From contig JAUIDY010000027.1 of assembly GCA_030428385.1 (NCBI GenBank), forward strand, positions 1 to 56,068: 56,068 nt of DNA, given 5' to 3'. Below the pieces are notes generated by a model. It did not search any database. It was not told the DNA's origin and saw nothing but the letters and a program-made list of their open reading frames with translations. Numbering within the stretch: the stretch's first letter is position 1; every line of letters begins with the position of its first letter. Both the position numbers and the translations under genes were made by a program. This stretch comes from Rhodothermia bacterium (GTDB lineage Bacteria; Bacteroidota; Rhodothermia; Rhodothermales; JAAAOL01). Shown one piece after another: positions 17,481-26,174 of the stretch.

Positions 17481-18641
17481 ATGTCTTCTTCTGTCTGCTG
17501 GCGGTCGTGTATTACCCCGGATGTCTCATCCGCTGCCGCCCATTCTCCCTACCTCATCGGGGTGCTTGAAGGCGAGGGGATTGGCCCCGACATCGTTCCT
17601 GCGTCCTTGCAGGTGCTGGAGGCCGTCGCTCAAATCACCGGAGATGTGTTCACCATCGAGCACGGCGGGGCGATTGGCCGCGATGCCGAACGGGTGCACG
17701 GCGTCCCGCTCTCTGAGGAAGTCGCCGCGTTTTGTGAAGGGGTTTTTGCACAGAACGGGGCCATTCTTGCGGGTGCAGGCGGCGGTCGGTTTGTGTATGA
17801 CCTGCGGCGGCAGTTCGATATGTTTTGCAAGTTCAGCCCGCTCGTTTCCTCACGTACGCTTGCTGGGGCTGGTTGCCTGAAGCCCGAGCACCGGGAAGGC
17901 CTCGATCTCGTGATTGTGCGCGAAAACACCGGGGGCATTTATCAAGGCGCATGGACGTTGGATGAACCGACACCGGACGACCGCTCTGCTTCCCACTCCT
18001 TCGCCTACTCAGCCCAACAGGTTACCCGCATCCTGGAGGTAGCCGCCCGCCTCGCCCAACAACGCCGGGGCGAACTGGCCGTCATCCACAAAGAAGCGGG
18101 CCTGCCCTCGGTGAGCACGCTCTGGAAGCTATGCGGCGACCCTGTCGCCGACGCCTACGGCATTGCTGTGCGGTATGTAGACATCGACCTCGCGGCCTAT
18201 CAACTTATCCAGCACCCCCGCTCGTTCGATGTGATTGTGACGCCCAACCTGTTCGGCGACATCATGAGTGATGTGGGTGCCGTGCTGGTGGGCTCGCGCG
18301 GACTCACCTTCTCGGGCAACTTCACGCCGGAAGGGCATGGCGTTTATCAAACCAACCACGGAGCGGCCTACGACCTCGTGGGCAAAGACGTGGGCAACCC
18401 GGTGGGACAAATCCTGTCGCTGGCGATGCTCCTGCGGGAAAGTTTTGGGCTTCTCTACGCTGCCTCCTTGATCGAAGCCGCCGTAGAACAGGTCTGGAAA
18501 GACGGATGGCGGACCGCTGACCTCGCCGAACCCAACTGCCAGACAATTGGCACCCGTCACCTGACCGACCTGATTACCGAAGCCGTGCCGAGGGTTCACC
18601 AACAGTTCCGCCCCCATGACCCCCTTGCTGCTACTGGTTGA
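17481..18641 (+). CDS. Isocitrate/isopropylmalate dehydrogenase family enzyme, divergent
   Basis: 386 residues from MSSSVCWRSC at 17481. Family features: GEGIGPDIVPA at the start, VRENTGGIYQG in the middle, VTPNLFGDIMSDVGAVLVGSRG with metal-binding Asp, and the NAD loop GHGVYQTNHGAAYDLVGKDVGNP. These enzymes oxidise and usually decarboxylate 2-hydroxy acids. Substrate-contact positions differ from LeuB: the usual LRxxLxLxxNLRP segment reads LRRQFDMFCKFSP, losing one Arg, and the usual VDKANVL-type segment reads IHKEAGLP. It is therefore probably neither LeuB nor Icd but a pathway-specific dehydrogenase. Its 3' end overlaps the next gene by 26 bp, indicating one operon through 24134. A TTATCTT element lies 19 bp upstream of the start. 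Confidence 0.88.
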   Translation: MSSSVCWRSCITPDVSSAAAHSPYLIGVLEGEGIGPDIVPASLQVLEAVAQITGDVFTIEHGGAIGRDAERVHGVPLSEEVAAFCEGVFAQNGAILAGAGGGRFVYDLRRQFDMFCKFSPLVSSRTLAGAGCLKPEHREGLDLVIVRENTGGIYQGAWTLDEPTPDDRSASHSFAYSAQQVTRILEVAARLAQQRRGELAVIHKEAGLPSVSTLWKLCGDPVADAYGIAVRYVDIDLAAYQLIQHPRSFDVIVTPNLFGDIMSDVGAVLVGSRGLTFSGNFTPEGHGVYQTNHGAAYDLVGKDVGNPVGQILSLAMLLRESFGLLYAASLIEAAVEQVWKDGWRTADLAEPNCQTIGTRHLTDLITEAVPRVHQQFRPHDPLAATG

Positions 18642-20592
18642 CCTCCAGCAGGATTACCTCGCTCATCCGCGCCTGGAAGCGCCAGCCCTTCTCGTCGCAC
18701 GGGCCGCCGACGTGTTGCAAGGGTTTCGCGAGCGCGCCTGGCCTATTGTTCATGCCTGGACTACCGTCCGCCCCGCACCCGACCAGCGTATGCCCCACTG
18801 GAAAGTCGCTGATCGGTGGCATTGTGTAGAAGGCACACCGGGCCACCAGCCGCCCCCAGCACTGCGCCCCCTCTCCACCGAGCCCGTCGTACACAAAACC
18901 TTTTTCAGCGCCTTCGAAGATCCGGCCCTCGATCAGTTTCTTGCGACACATTCCATTGACACGGTGGTGCTGGCGGGCGTCCACCTGCATGCCTGCATTC
19001 GTGCTACGGCGCTAGACGCCTATGCCCGAGGCTTTGCGGTGCACATCGTGGCAGATGCGGTGGGCAGCTACGACCCTGTGCATGCGGCTATCACGCGTCA
19101 CTATCTTGAAGACCGCACCGTCGTCTTTCAAACGGCAGAGGCACTGTTCCAGCACACACAACCCACCGCCGAGAACGCCGCACTGCTGCCTGCGGCCGTC
19201 ATTAACCACCACCCTCGAACCGACACGGCGGCGGGCGTGGTGCGCCACGCCTCGCCCCGCCAGCCAGACACCGTATGGCACATCCCTCATGCCTCCGCAT
19301 CCCGCATCGACGAGGCGGTGCAACACACCCGAACCGCACAAGCCGACTGGAAAAAAACCACGCCCGCTGAACGCCAACAGGTGCTGGAACAACTGGCCGG
19401 CCTGATCGAAACCAACGCCGACGCCCTGACTACCCACCTCGCCGACACCATCGGCAAACCCGTTCGGGCCGGGCAGGGCGAGGTGGCCGCCACGGCGGCG
19501 ATGCTACGGGCCGTGGCGGCACGCACGCACCAGATCCCTGCCCCCCACCAACAGCCCGTGCGGCGGGTGCCGCTGGGTGTGGTCGCGCTGATCACGCCGT
19601 GGAACAACCCGCTGTACATCCCGCTGGGTAAGATGGCGCCGGCGCTGTTGTTTGGCAATGGCGTGGTCTGGAAACCCGCTCCGGCAGGTTATCCCACCGC
19701 CGTTCGGGTGATGGCGTTGCTAGCGCAGAGCGGGGTACCCACAGGCCTCATCAACCTGGTGGGCGGTGGCATTGCGGCGAGCCGCACCTTGATGACGCAC
19801 CCCCATATCGACGCTGTTACGCTCACGGGCTCGGAGCAGGCCGGAGCCGCCGCACAGGTCCTCTGTGCCCAACAGCCCCGCCCCTTGCAGGCCGAACTGG
19901 GCGGCAACAACGCCGCTATCGTGTGGCGCGACGCCCACCTACCGGACGCTGCCCACGCCGTTGTTGCCGGTGCCTTCGGCATGGCCGGCCAACGCTGCAC
20001 TGCCAACCGCCGCGTCATTGTGGATGCCTCTTGTTATGACGCCTTCATCCCCCTGCTGCGACACGAAATGCAAGCCCTCGTCTGGGGTGACCCGCTGGAC
20101 CCCGCCACCGACGTCGGCCCGCTGATTCATGCTACCCAGCTTCGGCGCGTGGCGGCGTTCGTCGAGCAAGCCCGCTGCGATGGACATGCCGTGGTTTCCC
20201 TCCACCAACAACCGCTGGGTGATCAACCAGACGGGGCTTCGTATTATCCACCCACGCTTGTTTTGTGCGACGATGCCACCCACGACCTCGTTCAGAACGA
20301 AACGTTTGGCCCCGTGCTGGTGGTGCAACGCGCCGAGGACTGGGACCACGCCCTATCGCTGTGCAACGGGGTGCGCCAGGGTCTCGCCGCCGCTTTGTTT
20401 TCTTCTTCGGAGCCCCGCCAGCAACAGTTCCTTGACCGGGCACAGGCGGGCATCCTGAAGCTCAACCAGTCGACGGCAGGCGCCGCAGTAGATCGTCCGT
20501 TCGGGGGATGGAAAGCCACCGGGATTGGCCCGCCTGAGCATGGCGACAGCGACCTTGACTTTTACACCCGCATTCAGGCGGTTTATGCTTGA
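18616..20592 (+). CDS. Isochorismatase-like hydrolase fused to aldehyde dehydrogenase
   Basis: 658 residues, two enzymes in one chain. Residues 1-185 are an isochorismatase/cysteine-hydrolase domain with the catalytic triad Asp9 (LLLVDLQQD), Lys94 (VVHKTFF) and Cys127 (GVHLHACIRATALDAY). Residues ~205-658 are an aldehyde dehydrogenase with Asn330 (PWNNP), Lys353 (WKPAP), Glu427 (ELGG), catalytic Cys461 (GQRCTANR) and the C-terminal NETFGPVLVV. Both active sites look intact. There is no stop or obvious linker between them, and the frame is continuous, so this is a fusion, not two genes. One reading is that the hydrolase releases an amine or carboxylic acid while the other half oxidises an aldehyde of the same pathway. 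Start overlaps the previous gene by 26 bp; the oxygenase follows after 26 bp. Confidence 0.9.
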   Translation: MTPLLLLVDLQQDYLAHPRLEAPALLVARAADVLQGFRERAWPIVHAWTTVRPAPDQRMPHWKVADRWHCVEGTPGHQPPPALRPLSTEPVVHKTFFSAFEDPALDQFLATHSIDTVVLAGVHLHACIRATALDAYARGFAVHIVADAVGSYDPVHAAITRHYLEDRTVVFQTAEALFQHTQPTAENAALLPAAVINHHPRTDTAAGVVRHASPRQPDTVWHIPHASASRIDEAVQHTRTAQADWKKTTPAERQQVLEQLAGLIETNADALTTHLADTIGKPVRAGQGEVAATAAMLRAVAARTHQIPAPHQQPVRRVPLGVVALITPWNNPLYIPLGKMAPALLFGNGVVWKPAPAGYPTAVRVMALLAQSGVPTGLINLVGGGIAASRTLMTHPHIDAVTLTGSEQAGAAAQVLCAQQPRPLQAELGGNNAAIVWRDAHLPDAAHAVVAGAFGMAGQRCTANRRVIVDASCYDAFIPLLRHEMQALVWGDPLDPATDVGPLIHATQLRRVAAFVEQARCDGHAVVSLHQQPLGDQPDGASYYPPTLVLCDDATHDLVQNETFGPVLVVQRAEDWDHALSLCNGVRQGLAAALFSSSEPRQQQFLDRAQAGILKLNQSTAGAAVDRPFGGWKATGIGPPEHGDSDLDFYTRIQAVYA

Positions 20593-20618
20593 CAATCGCT
20601 CTTTAATCTTCAACTTCG

Positions 20619-21602
20619 ATGTTAAAAAAACGGATCGACACCCTGGTTAAACCCCTCGCGAACAAGCTGCAACAAGGCCCGATGGCCACGTTGGGCATCA
20701 ACAAGACGATGCGGCTGGCCAAACGGTATAACCGCTGGCAATATGGCGACCACCACCGCCACCGCGAACAGCTTTTTCAGCAGCGGTTCGAGGAACTCCT
20801 CCAGAGCAACGGCGGCCTGCAACAACCCGCCCTCACCATGGAAGACGGCTGGGTGCTGGATACGTCGGGCACCCTCCCTTTTCTTGATGAACTCCTTGCC
20901 GAAGCGGAGCAGGTGATTGACGAACGGGGTGGCAAAAGCGACGCCGACGCCCGCTACCGGGCCTTCTTCCGCAACCTGATCTCCGTGCCCGACCTGTATG
21001 ACTACCCGTCATTCCTGAACTTCGCGCTCTCGTCCGAGGTCTTGTCTACCGCCTCGCAATACCTCGGCTTTGTGCCCACCCTGTCGAAAACCCTGCCGCC
21101 GGGCGTCCGGTTTGTGGAATCGCACAAGGCACTCGACGCGCAGGCGCACCTGCCGCCCCGCGACAGCCAGCTTTTCCACATCGACCCGTACGACACGCCG
21201 ATGGTGTATGTGATTGTGCTGCTCAAAGACGTCACGCCGAAATGCGGCCCCTTCACCTGGCTTTCGGCTTCGGTGTCGCAGCGGGCCAAGGCACAGTTGA
21301 ACTACCACACCAAAGGACGCCCCTACCGACTCAGCGATGAGGAAATCTACAGCGTGGTGGACCCCGAGGAAACGCAGGTGCTGGCGTATCCGCGCGGAAC
21401 GGTGCTGTTCATCGATCCGAGCCAGTGTTTCCACTACGGCAGCCGCGACGCCGTCCAGCCACGGTACCAGATGATGTATGGCTTTGTCTCGCCTTGCCGC
21501 GCCGACTTCAGCGAGACCATCATGGAAACGGCTCCCTTTCCCCAAAACGACACCGATTCAGCGCTGCGGCGGTTGGTACTCGACAAAACCTACACGATCT
21601 GA
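20619..21602 (+). CDS. Phytanoyl-CoA dioxygenase-like Fe(II)/2-oxoglutarate oxygenase
   Basis: 327 residues. The iron-binding triad can be read as His187-x-Asp189 (SQLFHIDPYD) and His272 (SQCFHYGSR), with Arg282 placed to bind 2-oxoglutarate. The segment VYVIVLLKDVTPKCGPFTWL after the HxD is typical of the PhyH group. Such enzymes hydroxylate, halogenate or desaturate small molecules, sometimes on carrier proteins; Cl-enzymes lack the Asp, so this one is more likely a hydroxylase or desaturase. It lies 26 bp after the fusion gene and 12 bp before the A-T-TE synthetase, so tailoring of that synthetase's substrate or product is the natural guess. About 80 N-terminal residues precede the catalytic fold and are not recognised. 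Confidence 0.85.
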   Translation: MLKKRIDTLVKPLANKLQQGPMATLGINKTMRLAKRYNRWQYGDHHRHREQLFQQRFEELLQSNGGLQQPALTMEDGWVLDTSGTLPFLDELLAEAEQVIDERGGKSDADARYRAFFRNLISVPDLYDYPSFLNFALSSEVLSTASQYLGFVPTLSKTLPPGVRFVESHKALDAQAHLPPRDSQLFHIDPYDTPMVYVIVLLKDVTPKCGPFTWLSASVSQRAKAQLNYHTKGRPYRLSDEEIYSVVDPEETQVLAYPRGTVLFIDPSQCFHYGSRDAVQPRYQMMYGFVSPCRADFSETIMETAPFPQNDTDSALRRLVLDKTYTI

Positions 21603-21614
21603 CCACGGGTTTTC

Positions 21615-24134
21615 ATGTCCTGGGCTTCTGCCTCCTTTCTGACGATACCTGACCGGTTTGCCCACCTCGTGGCTGCGCATCCGGACCGGATGGCGGTGCA
21701 AACGGACACGCACCATCTGACCTATGCCGCCCTCGACGCCCTGTCCAACCGCTTTGCCCACGCCATTGCCGCCCACGCCGACCCGTCGTCTCTGCCTGTC
21801 GCGGTATGGATGCGCCCAGATGCCCCGCTTGTTGCAGCCATCCTCGGTATTTTGAAAACGGGGCGGCCCTATGTGTACCTCGATGCCCGGTACCCACCGG
21901 CCCGCTCCGAAGCCTTGCTGACCGATACCGGAGCGACCGTCCTCATCCGCGACGAGGAAAAGGCAACCGCTGGGCTTGCCTATGCAGGTGCTGTGGTAGA
22001 TGCGGACCGACTCCCGGCGGCCGAGGCGTTTCGCCCGACCTCCCTCGCCCCTACCGATATAGCCGCCCTGTTTTACACCTCGGGCTCTACGGGACATCCC
22101 AAAGGCGTGCTCCGCAGCCACCAGACCATCTTGCACGCCACCCAACACTGGACCACCACGCTGCATCTCACCTGCGAAGATCGCCTTTCTTTGCTCAGTT
22201 CGCTCAGCTTTGGCGCGTCGTGTTTCAGCACCTTTGGGGCGCTGCTTAATGGGGCCTGTCTGTTTCCGTTTGATACCCAACAACTCGCCAATCTGCCCAC
22301 CTGGCTGGACGAACAGGGCATCACCGGCTTTCATGCAGTGCCCACGGTCTTCCGTTATCTGGCGCAGCAGCTACCCAACGGAGATAACCTGCCTGCCCTG
22401 CGTTTTGTGCGGCTCGGCGGCGAGGCGGTGTATCCCGACGATGTGGCGCTTTTTCGCAGCCGCTTTGCGCCATCGTGTAGGCTCGTAAATAGCTTCAGCA
22501 TGACCGAGGCCGGAGGCTGCATTTCGTATTTTGTGATCTCCCATGACACGCCGCTCTCCGGCGCTCGGATTCCGATCGGGCAGCCTTGCACCGGCAAAGA
22601 AATTGTCCTGGTTGACGAAGCAAACAACCCCGTGCCCGATGGCGAAGTGGGGGAGATCACTGTCCGTGGTCACCATCTGGGCGCAGGCTACTGGAACGCC
22701 CCTGAACAAACGGCCCGCCGCTTTGAACCCCTTGCCGATGGGCAGACGCGCCTGCGCACCGGCGAGCGCGGACGCGTTCGACCGGATGGCCTCCTGGAAC
22801 ACCGGGGACGGAACGATCATCTGGTTAAGGTGCGGGGCTTCCGCGTCGAACTAGGCGACATCGAGGCGGTCCTGGTGACCCACCCGGAGGTGCAGGACGT
22901 AGCCGTGGTGGTCCCGCATCAGGCACCAGATCAACTCGTGGCGTACGTCACCTCCACCTCGCCCCACGTGTCTCCGCGCGCCCTTCGTGCGCATGCCCAA
23001 AAACGGCTTCCCAACTACATGGTACCGGTGGTTATCCAACAAGCCGAGCTGCCCCGCACGGCGAACGGCAAGCTTGACCGGAAGGCGCTTGCTGCGCAAC
23101 CCGCGGTGCGTGCATCGACCCGCCACGAACCTCCACAGACCGACACTGAGCGTCATCTGGCAGCCCTTTTGGAAGAAATCTTGGGCATCCAGCCCATCGG
23201 ACGGAACGATCATTTTTACGATGACCTGGGCGGTCATTCCGTCCACGTCGCCCGCCTGGTGGTGCGCCTTGAACAATGGCGGGGCAAGCCGTTCTCCATG
23301 CTCACCTTCTTCAAAGCACCGACGGTGGCCCTGCTGGCGCAAAGCCTGGACCATACCCCGACAACCACACCGCCCCTTGTGCCCCTGCAAACGGAAGGAA
23401 CCAACCCTCCGCTTTTCCTGATTCACCCGATGGGGGGCCACCTGCATGAATTGTACCTCTTGACCTCCTACCTGCCACCGACGCGCCCGATTTGGGGGTT
23501 CGAAGCCATCGGGCTATCCCGTGCGCGGCCGCAACAGTCCATCCGGCGGATGGCGCGGCGGTACCTGAAGGCGATGCTGTCGGTGCAAGCCACCGGGCCG
23601 TGGTACCTCGGCGGCTACTCGTTTGGCGGGCTGGTGGCGTATGAAATGGCCCTGCAGTTGCAACGCCAGGGAAAGGACGTGGAGCTTGTCCTGCTGCTCG
23701 ACACCCGCCTTCCGCGTCCGCTGCGCACGGTTGTTGAACCTGTTGTGTCCCGGAAGCCACTTGCACGTATTCGCCAGTTGCGGCGGTGGGCGGGACGGTG
23801 GTACCGTCGGATGACCCTACGCCTCTACCCCTCCCGCGACCGCTTTCGCGCCGTCAAGACCACCAACCGGCGCATCGCCAACCGCTACCACGTGCGCCCC
23901 AGCACGTTGCCGGTGGTGCTGTTCCATTCGGGCTCGCTGAAATCGGCGCATTTGGTAGAGGACTGGCGCGCAGCCATTGGACCGCATGTACAAGCCATCC
24001 TTGCCGCCGGTGACCACGAGACAATGCTCGCCGAACCGCACGTCAAAGCCCTTGCCACGCAAATCGATGACGTCCTCAGCAATGTGCAGGCCGCCGTGTT
24101 GCAAGATCAGGAACGGGCCGCCACCCGCTCATGA
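21615..24134 (+). CDS. A-T-TE synthetase: adenylation, carrier and thioesterase domains, no condensation domain
   Basis: 839 residues. Adenylation domain ~1-490: FYTSGSTGHPKG (153-164), GRNDHLVKVRGFRVELGDIE (398-417), TANGK with Lys486. Carrier domain ~510-580: DDLGGHS with Ser542. Thioesterase ~598-825: GGYSFGG with Ser669, Asp696 and His801. The position that normally carries the Asp holding the alpha-amino group is Gly200, and the pocket reads G-A-F-H-R-G-S-G-C-K, so an ordinary amino acid is unlikely; the Arg may hold a carboxylate or oxo group. A-T-TE enzymes without this Asp include the furanone/quinone synthetases that join two alpha-keto acids (established for RalA- and atromentin-type enzymes), which is one possible role. 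It ends a four-gene operon and overlaps the convergent gene after it by 28 bp. Confidence 0.92.
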   Translation: MSWASASFLTIPDRFAHLVAAHPDRMAVQTDTHHLTYAALDALSNRFAHAIAAHADPSSLPVAVWMRPDAPLVAAILGILKTGRPYVYLDARYPPARSEALLTDTGATVLIRDEEKATAGLAYAGAVVDADRLPAAEAFRPTSLAPTDIAALFYTSGSTGHPKGVLRSHQTILHATQHWTTTLHLTCEDRLSLLSSLSFGASCFSTFGALLNGACLFPFDTQQLANLPTWLDEQGITGFHAVPTVFRYLAQQLPNGDNLPALRFVRLGGEAVYPDDVALFRSRFAPSCRLVNSFSMTEAGGCISYFVISHDTPLSGARIPIGQPCTGKEIVLVDEANNPVPDGEVGEITVRGHHLGAGYWNAPEQTARRFEPLADGQTRLRTGERGRVRPDGLLEHRGRNDHLVKVRGFRVELGDIEAVLVTHPEVQDVAVVVPHQAPDQLVAYVTSTSPHVSPRALRAHAQKRLPNYMVPVVIQQAELPRTANGKLDRKALAAQPAVRASTRHEPPQTDTERHLAALLEEILGIQPIGRNDHFYDDLGGHSVHVARLVVRLEQWRGKPFSMLTFFKAPTVALLAQSLDHTPTTTPPLVPLQTEGTNPPLFLIHPMGGHLHELYLLTSYLPPTRPIWGFEAIGLSRARPQQSIRRMARRYLKAMLSVQATGPWYLGGYSFGGLVAYEMALQLQRQGKDVELVLLLDTRLPRPLRTVVEPVVSRKPLARIRQLRRWAGRWYRRMTLRLYPSRDRFRAVKTTNRRIANRYHVRPSTLPVVLFHSGSLKSAHLVEDWRAAIGPHVQAILAAGDHETMLAEPHVKALATQIDDVLSNVQAAVLQDQERAATRS

Positions 24135-24307
24135 CAGCTCTTGCACACCTGATCGGTGGCGAAGTGCTCGCGTGAGGGGAAATAGTTACCGCACAGGGTA
24201 CACCGCAGATTGATGGCCTGCCCCGACGCCGAAGCGGGCTTTTGGAAGAGAAATAACCGAATGCCAATCCCAACAGCCAGCACCAGCAAGAGTATCCAAA
24301 ACGTCAT
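24107..24307 (-). CDS. Small membrane-anchored zinc-ribbon protein (PP0621-like)
   Basis: 66 residues: one N-terminal membrane helix (ILLLVLAVGIGIRLFLF), then a short cytoplasmic tail with CTLCG and CKSCH, a four-ligand zinc-ribbon pattern, around YFPSREHF. The layout resembles the PP0621 family of small single-pass proteins; function unknown. It begins 13 bp after the lysS stop, so it is probably the second gene of that transcript, and its end overlaps the A-T-TE gene on the other strand by 28 bp. Confidence 0.75.
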   Translation of the reverse strand: MTFWILLLVLAVGIGIRLFLFQKPASASGQAINLRCTLCGNYFPSREHFATDQVCKSCHERVAARS

Positions 24308-24320
24308 GGCAATGCCCTTA

Positions 24321-25883
24321 TTAAGCCTCTGGTGATGACTTCTCCTCCGACTCAGTTTCGTCGGCGGGGGCCTCGGGCCGGAGTAGCGGGAACAGGATCA
24401 CGTCGCGGATAGAAGTCTGGTTGATCATCAGCATCGCCAGGCGGTCGATGCCGATGCCGATGCCTGCCGTGGGCGGCATCCCGTATTCCAGCGCCCGCAG
24501 GTAATCCTCGTCGATGGTGTTCAGCGCCTCGTCGTCGCCTGCTTGGGCCAAGGCGACCTGCGCCTCAAAACGCCCGCGTTGGTCCAGCGGGTCGTTCAGT
24601 TCGCTAAAGGCGTTGCAAACTTCCTTTCCGTTGCAGATGACCTCGAAGCGCTCCACCAACCCGTCTACCTCGCGGTGCCGCTTGGCGAGCGGACTGAGCG
24701 CCACCGGGTAGTCGATGATAAACGTCGGCTGGATGAGGTGCGGCTCCACAAACTCGCCGAAGATTTCGTCCAGCAGCTTGCCTTCGCCCATCGTGTCATC
24801 TACGTGAACGTGCAGCTTCCGCGCCACGTCGGCGATTTCTTCGCGGCTTTTGCCCAGCAACTGGTGCCCCGTTTTCTCGGCGATGGCGTCGAAGAACGGC
24901 AGGCGTCGCCACGGGCTGGCGAACGAGATGGTGTAATCGCCTACCTGCACCTCGGGCGTGCCGTGTAGTTCGGTGGCCACCTTGGCAATAAGCGCCTCGG
25001 TGAAGTCCATCATCCAGTGGTAGTCCTTGTACGCGACGTAGAACTCCAGCATGGTGAACTCGGGGTTGTGGAACCGGCTCAGCCCTTCGTTGCGGAAGTC
25101 CTTCGAGATCTCGTACACGCCATCGAAGCCGCCCACGATGAGCCGCTTCAGGTACAACTCGTCGGCGATGCGCAGGTACAGCGGCATGTCGAGCGCGTTG
25201 TGGTGGGTGATAAACGGACGCGCCGCCGCGCCACCGTAGAGCGGCTGCAACACCGGCGTCTCCACCTCCAGGATGTTGTGGTCGTCGAGGAACCGCCGGA
25301 TCGTCGAGATCATCTTCGCACGCTGCCGGAAGACATGCCTCACCTCGGGGTTGATGGTCAGATCGACGTAGCGCTGGCGGTACCGAAATTCTTTGTCGGT
25401 GACTTCGTTGTAGCTCTTGCCCTCGGCTTCTTTGACGACGGGCAGCGGCCGCAGCGCCTTCGACAGCAGTTCGAGCCGTTCGGCGTGCAGCGTCACCTCG
25501 CCCATGCGGGTCTTGAAGATGAAGCCTTCGACGCCCACGATGTCGCCGATGTCGAGCAGGCGCTTGAAGACTTCGTTGTAGAACCCGTCCGGCAGGTCGT
25601 CGCGGCGGGCGTAGACTTGCAGCTTGCCGCTGCTGTCGTGCAGGTCAAAAAAGGCCGCTTTGCCCATCACCCGCTTTGTCATGATCCGCCCCGCCAGCGA
25701 CACGCGGTAGACTTCCTTGCCGTCTTCGCCCGGCACGCCGTGTTTTTCTTCGTCGTAGCCTGCCAGCACATCGGCGGCGTGGGCGGTGACGTTCCAGGTG
25801 TAGGGATAGGGATTGATGCCGCGTTCTACGAGTGCCGCATGGGCCTCGTGGCGAACCTGTTCTTGTTCAGACAGCGGATGCAT
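24321..25883 (-). CDS. lysS: Lysyl-tRNA synthetase, class II
   Basis: 520 residues from MHPLSEQEQV at 25883. N-terminal OB-fold anticodon-binding domain (~60-170) is followed by the class II catalytic core: motif 1 around FLDDHNILEVETPVLQP, motif 2 EISKDFRNEGLSRFHNPEFT, and motif 3 GIGIGIDRLAMLMINQTSIR. It charges tRNA-Lys with lysine. Length and motifs are those of a normal bacterial LysS. The C-terminal ~20 residues are an acidic, low-complexity tail (ADETESEEKSSPEA). It marks the border between the biosynthetic region and the accessory region; downstream on the same strand is the small zinc-ribbon gene. Confidence 0.98.
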   Translation of the reverse strand: MHPLSEQEQVRHEAHAALVERGINPYPYTWNVTAHAADVLAGYDEEKHGVPGEDGKEVYRVSLAGRIMTKRVMGKAAFFDLHDSSGKLQVYARRDDLPDGFYNEVFKRLLDIGDIVGVEGFIFKTRMGEVTLHAERLELLSKALRPLPVVKEAEGKSYNEVTDKEFRYRQRYVDLTINPEVRHVFRQRAKMISTIRRFLDDHNILEVETPVLQPLYGGAAARPFITHHNALDMPLYLRIADELYLKRLIVGGFDGVYEISKDFRNEGLSRFHNPEFTMLEFYVAYKDYHWMMDFTEALIAKVATELHGTPEVQVGDYTISFASPWRRLPFFDAIAEKTGHQLLGKSREEIADVARKLHVHVDDTMGEGKLLDEIFGEFVEPHLIQPTFIIDYPVALSPLAKRHREVDGLVERFEVICNGKEVCNAFSELNDPLDQRGRFEAQVALAQAGDDEALNTIDEDYLRALEYGMPPTAGIGIGIDRLAMLMINQTSIRDVILFPLLRPEAPADETESEEKSSPEA

Positions 25884-26066
25884 GAATACGCGCAAACGGT
25901 TGGTGATTCGGAAGCCTGCAAGTTAATCAAAAGTCATCGCCGAACGGAGCACGGGCTTCGGAAAATGGACGAAGAATGGGTGATGGGGTATAGGGGTTTG
26001 GGAATAGACTGCCGCAACCACCGAACAAGTGCTTGTTCCTTTAGCAACCTTATGCTATTTTGATCT

Positions 26067-26130
26067 GCGTGATATACGGCACTCTGACAATTTTTGACAC
26101 GTCATATTGATAGATAATCATAGGTTAGGC
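26067..26130 (+). repeat. 64-bp cassette-border element, copy 1
   Basis: This stretch aligns without gaps to 32687-32750, with 52 of 64 bases the same, and both end in CATAGGTTAGGC. Each stands just upstream of an AT-rich accessory gene. GTTAGGC fits the GTTRRRY insertion core of integron sites. A TTGACA-like box inside (TTTTTGACAC at 26091-26100) may serve as promoter. The 280-bp gap from 25884 to this element holds nothing else recognised. Confidence 0.6.
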
Positions 26131-26174
26131 ACCAGTGCGTCTTAGATAACACCTCTTACAAATCCTTCTCGTAA

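Noticed and set aside
17481-24134. Phosphonate pathway idea based on an isocitrate-dehydrogenase-like gene with an ALDH
   Set aside because: No PEP mutase or phosphonopyruvate decarboxylase in the window.
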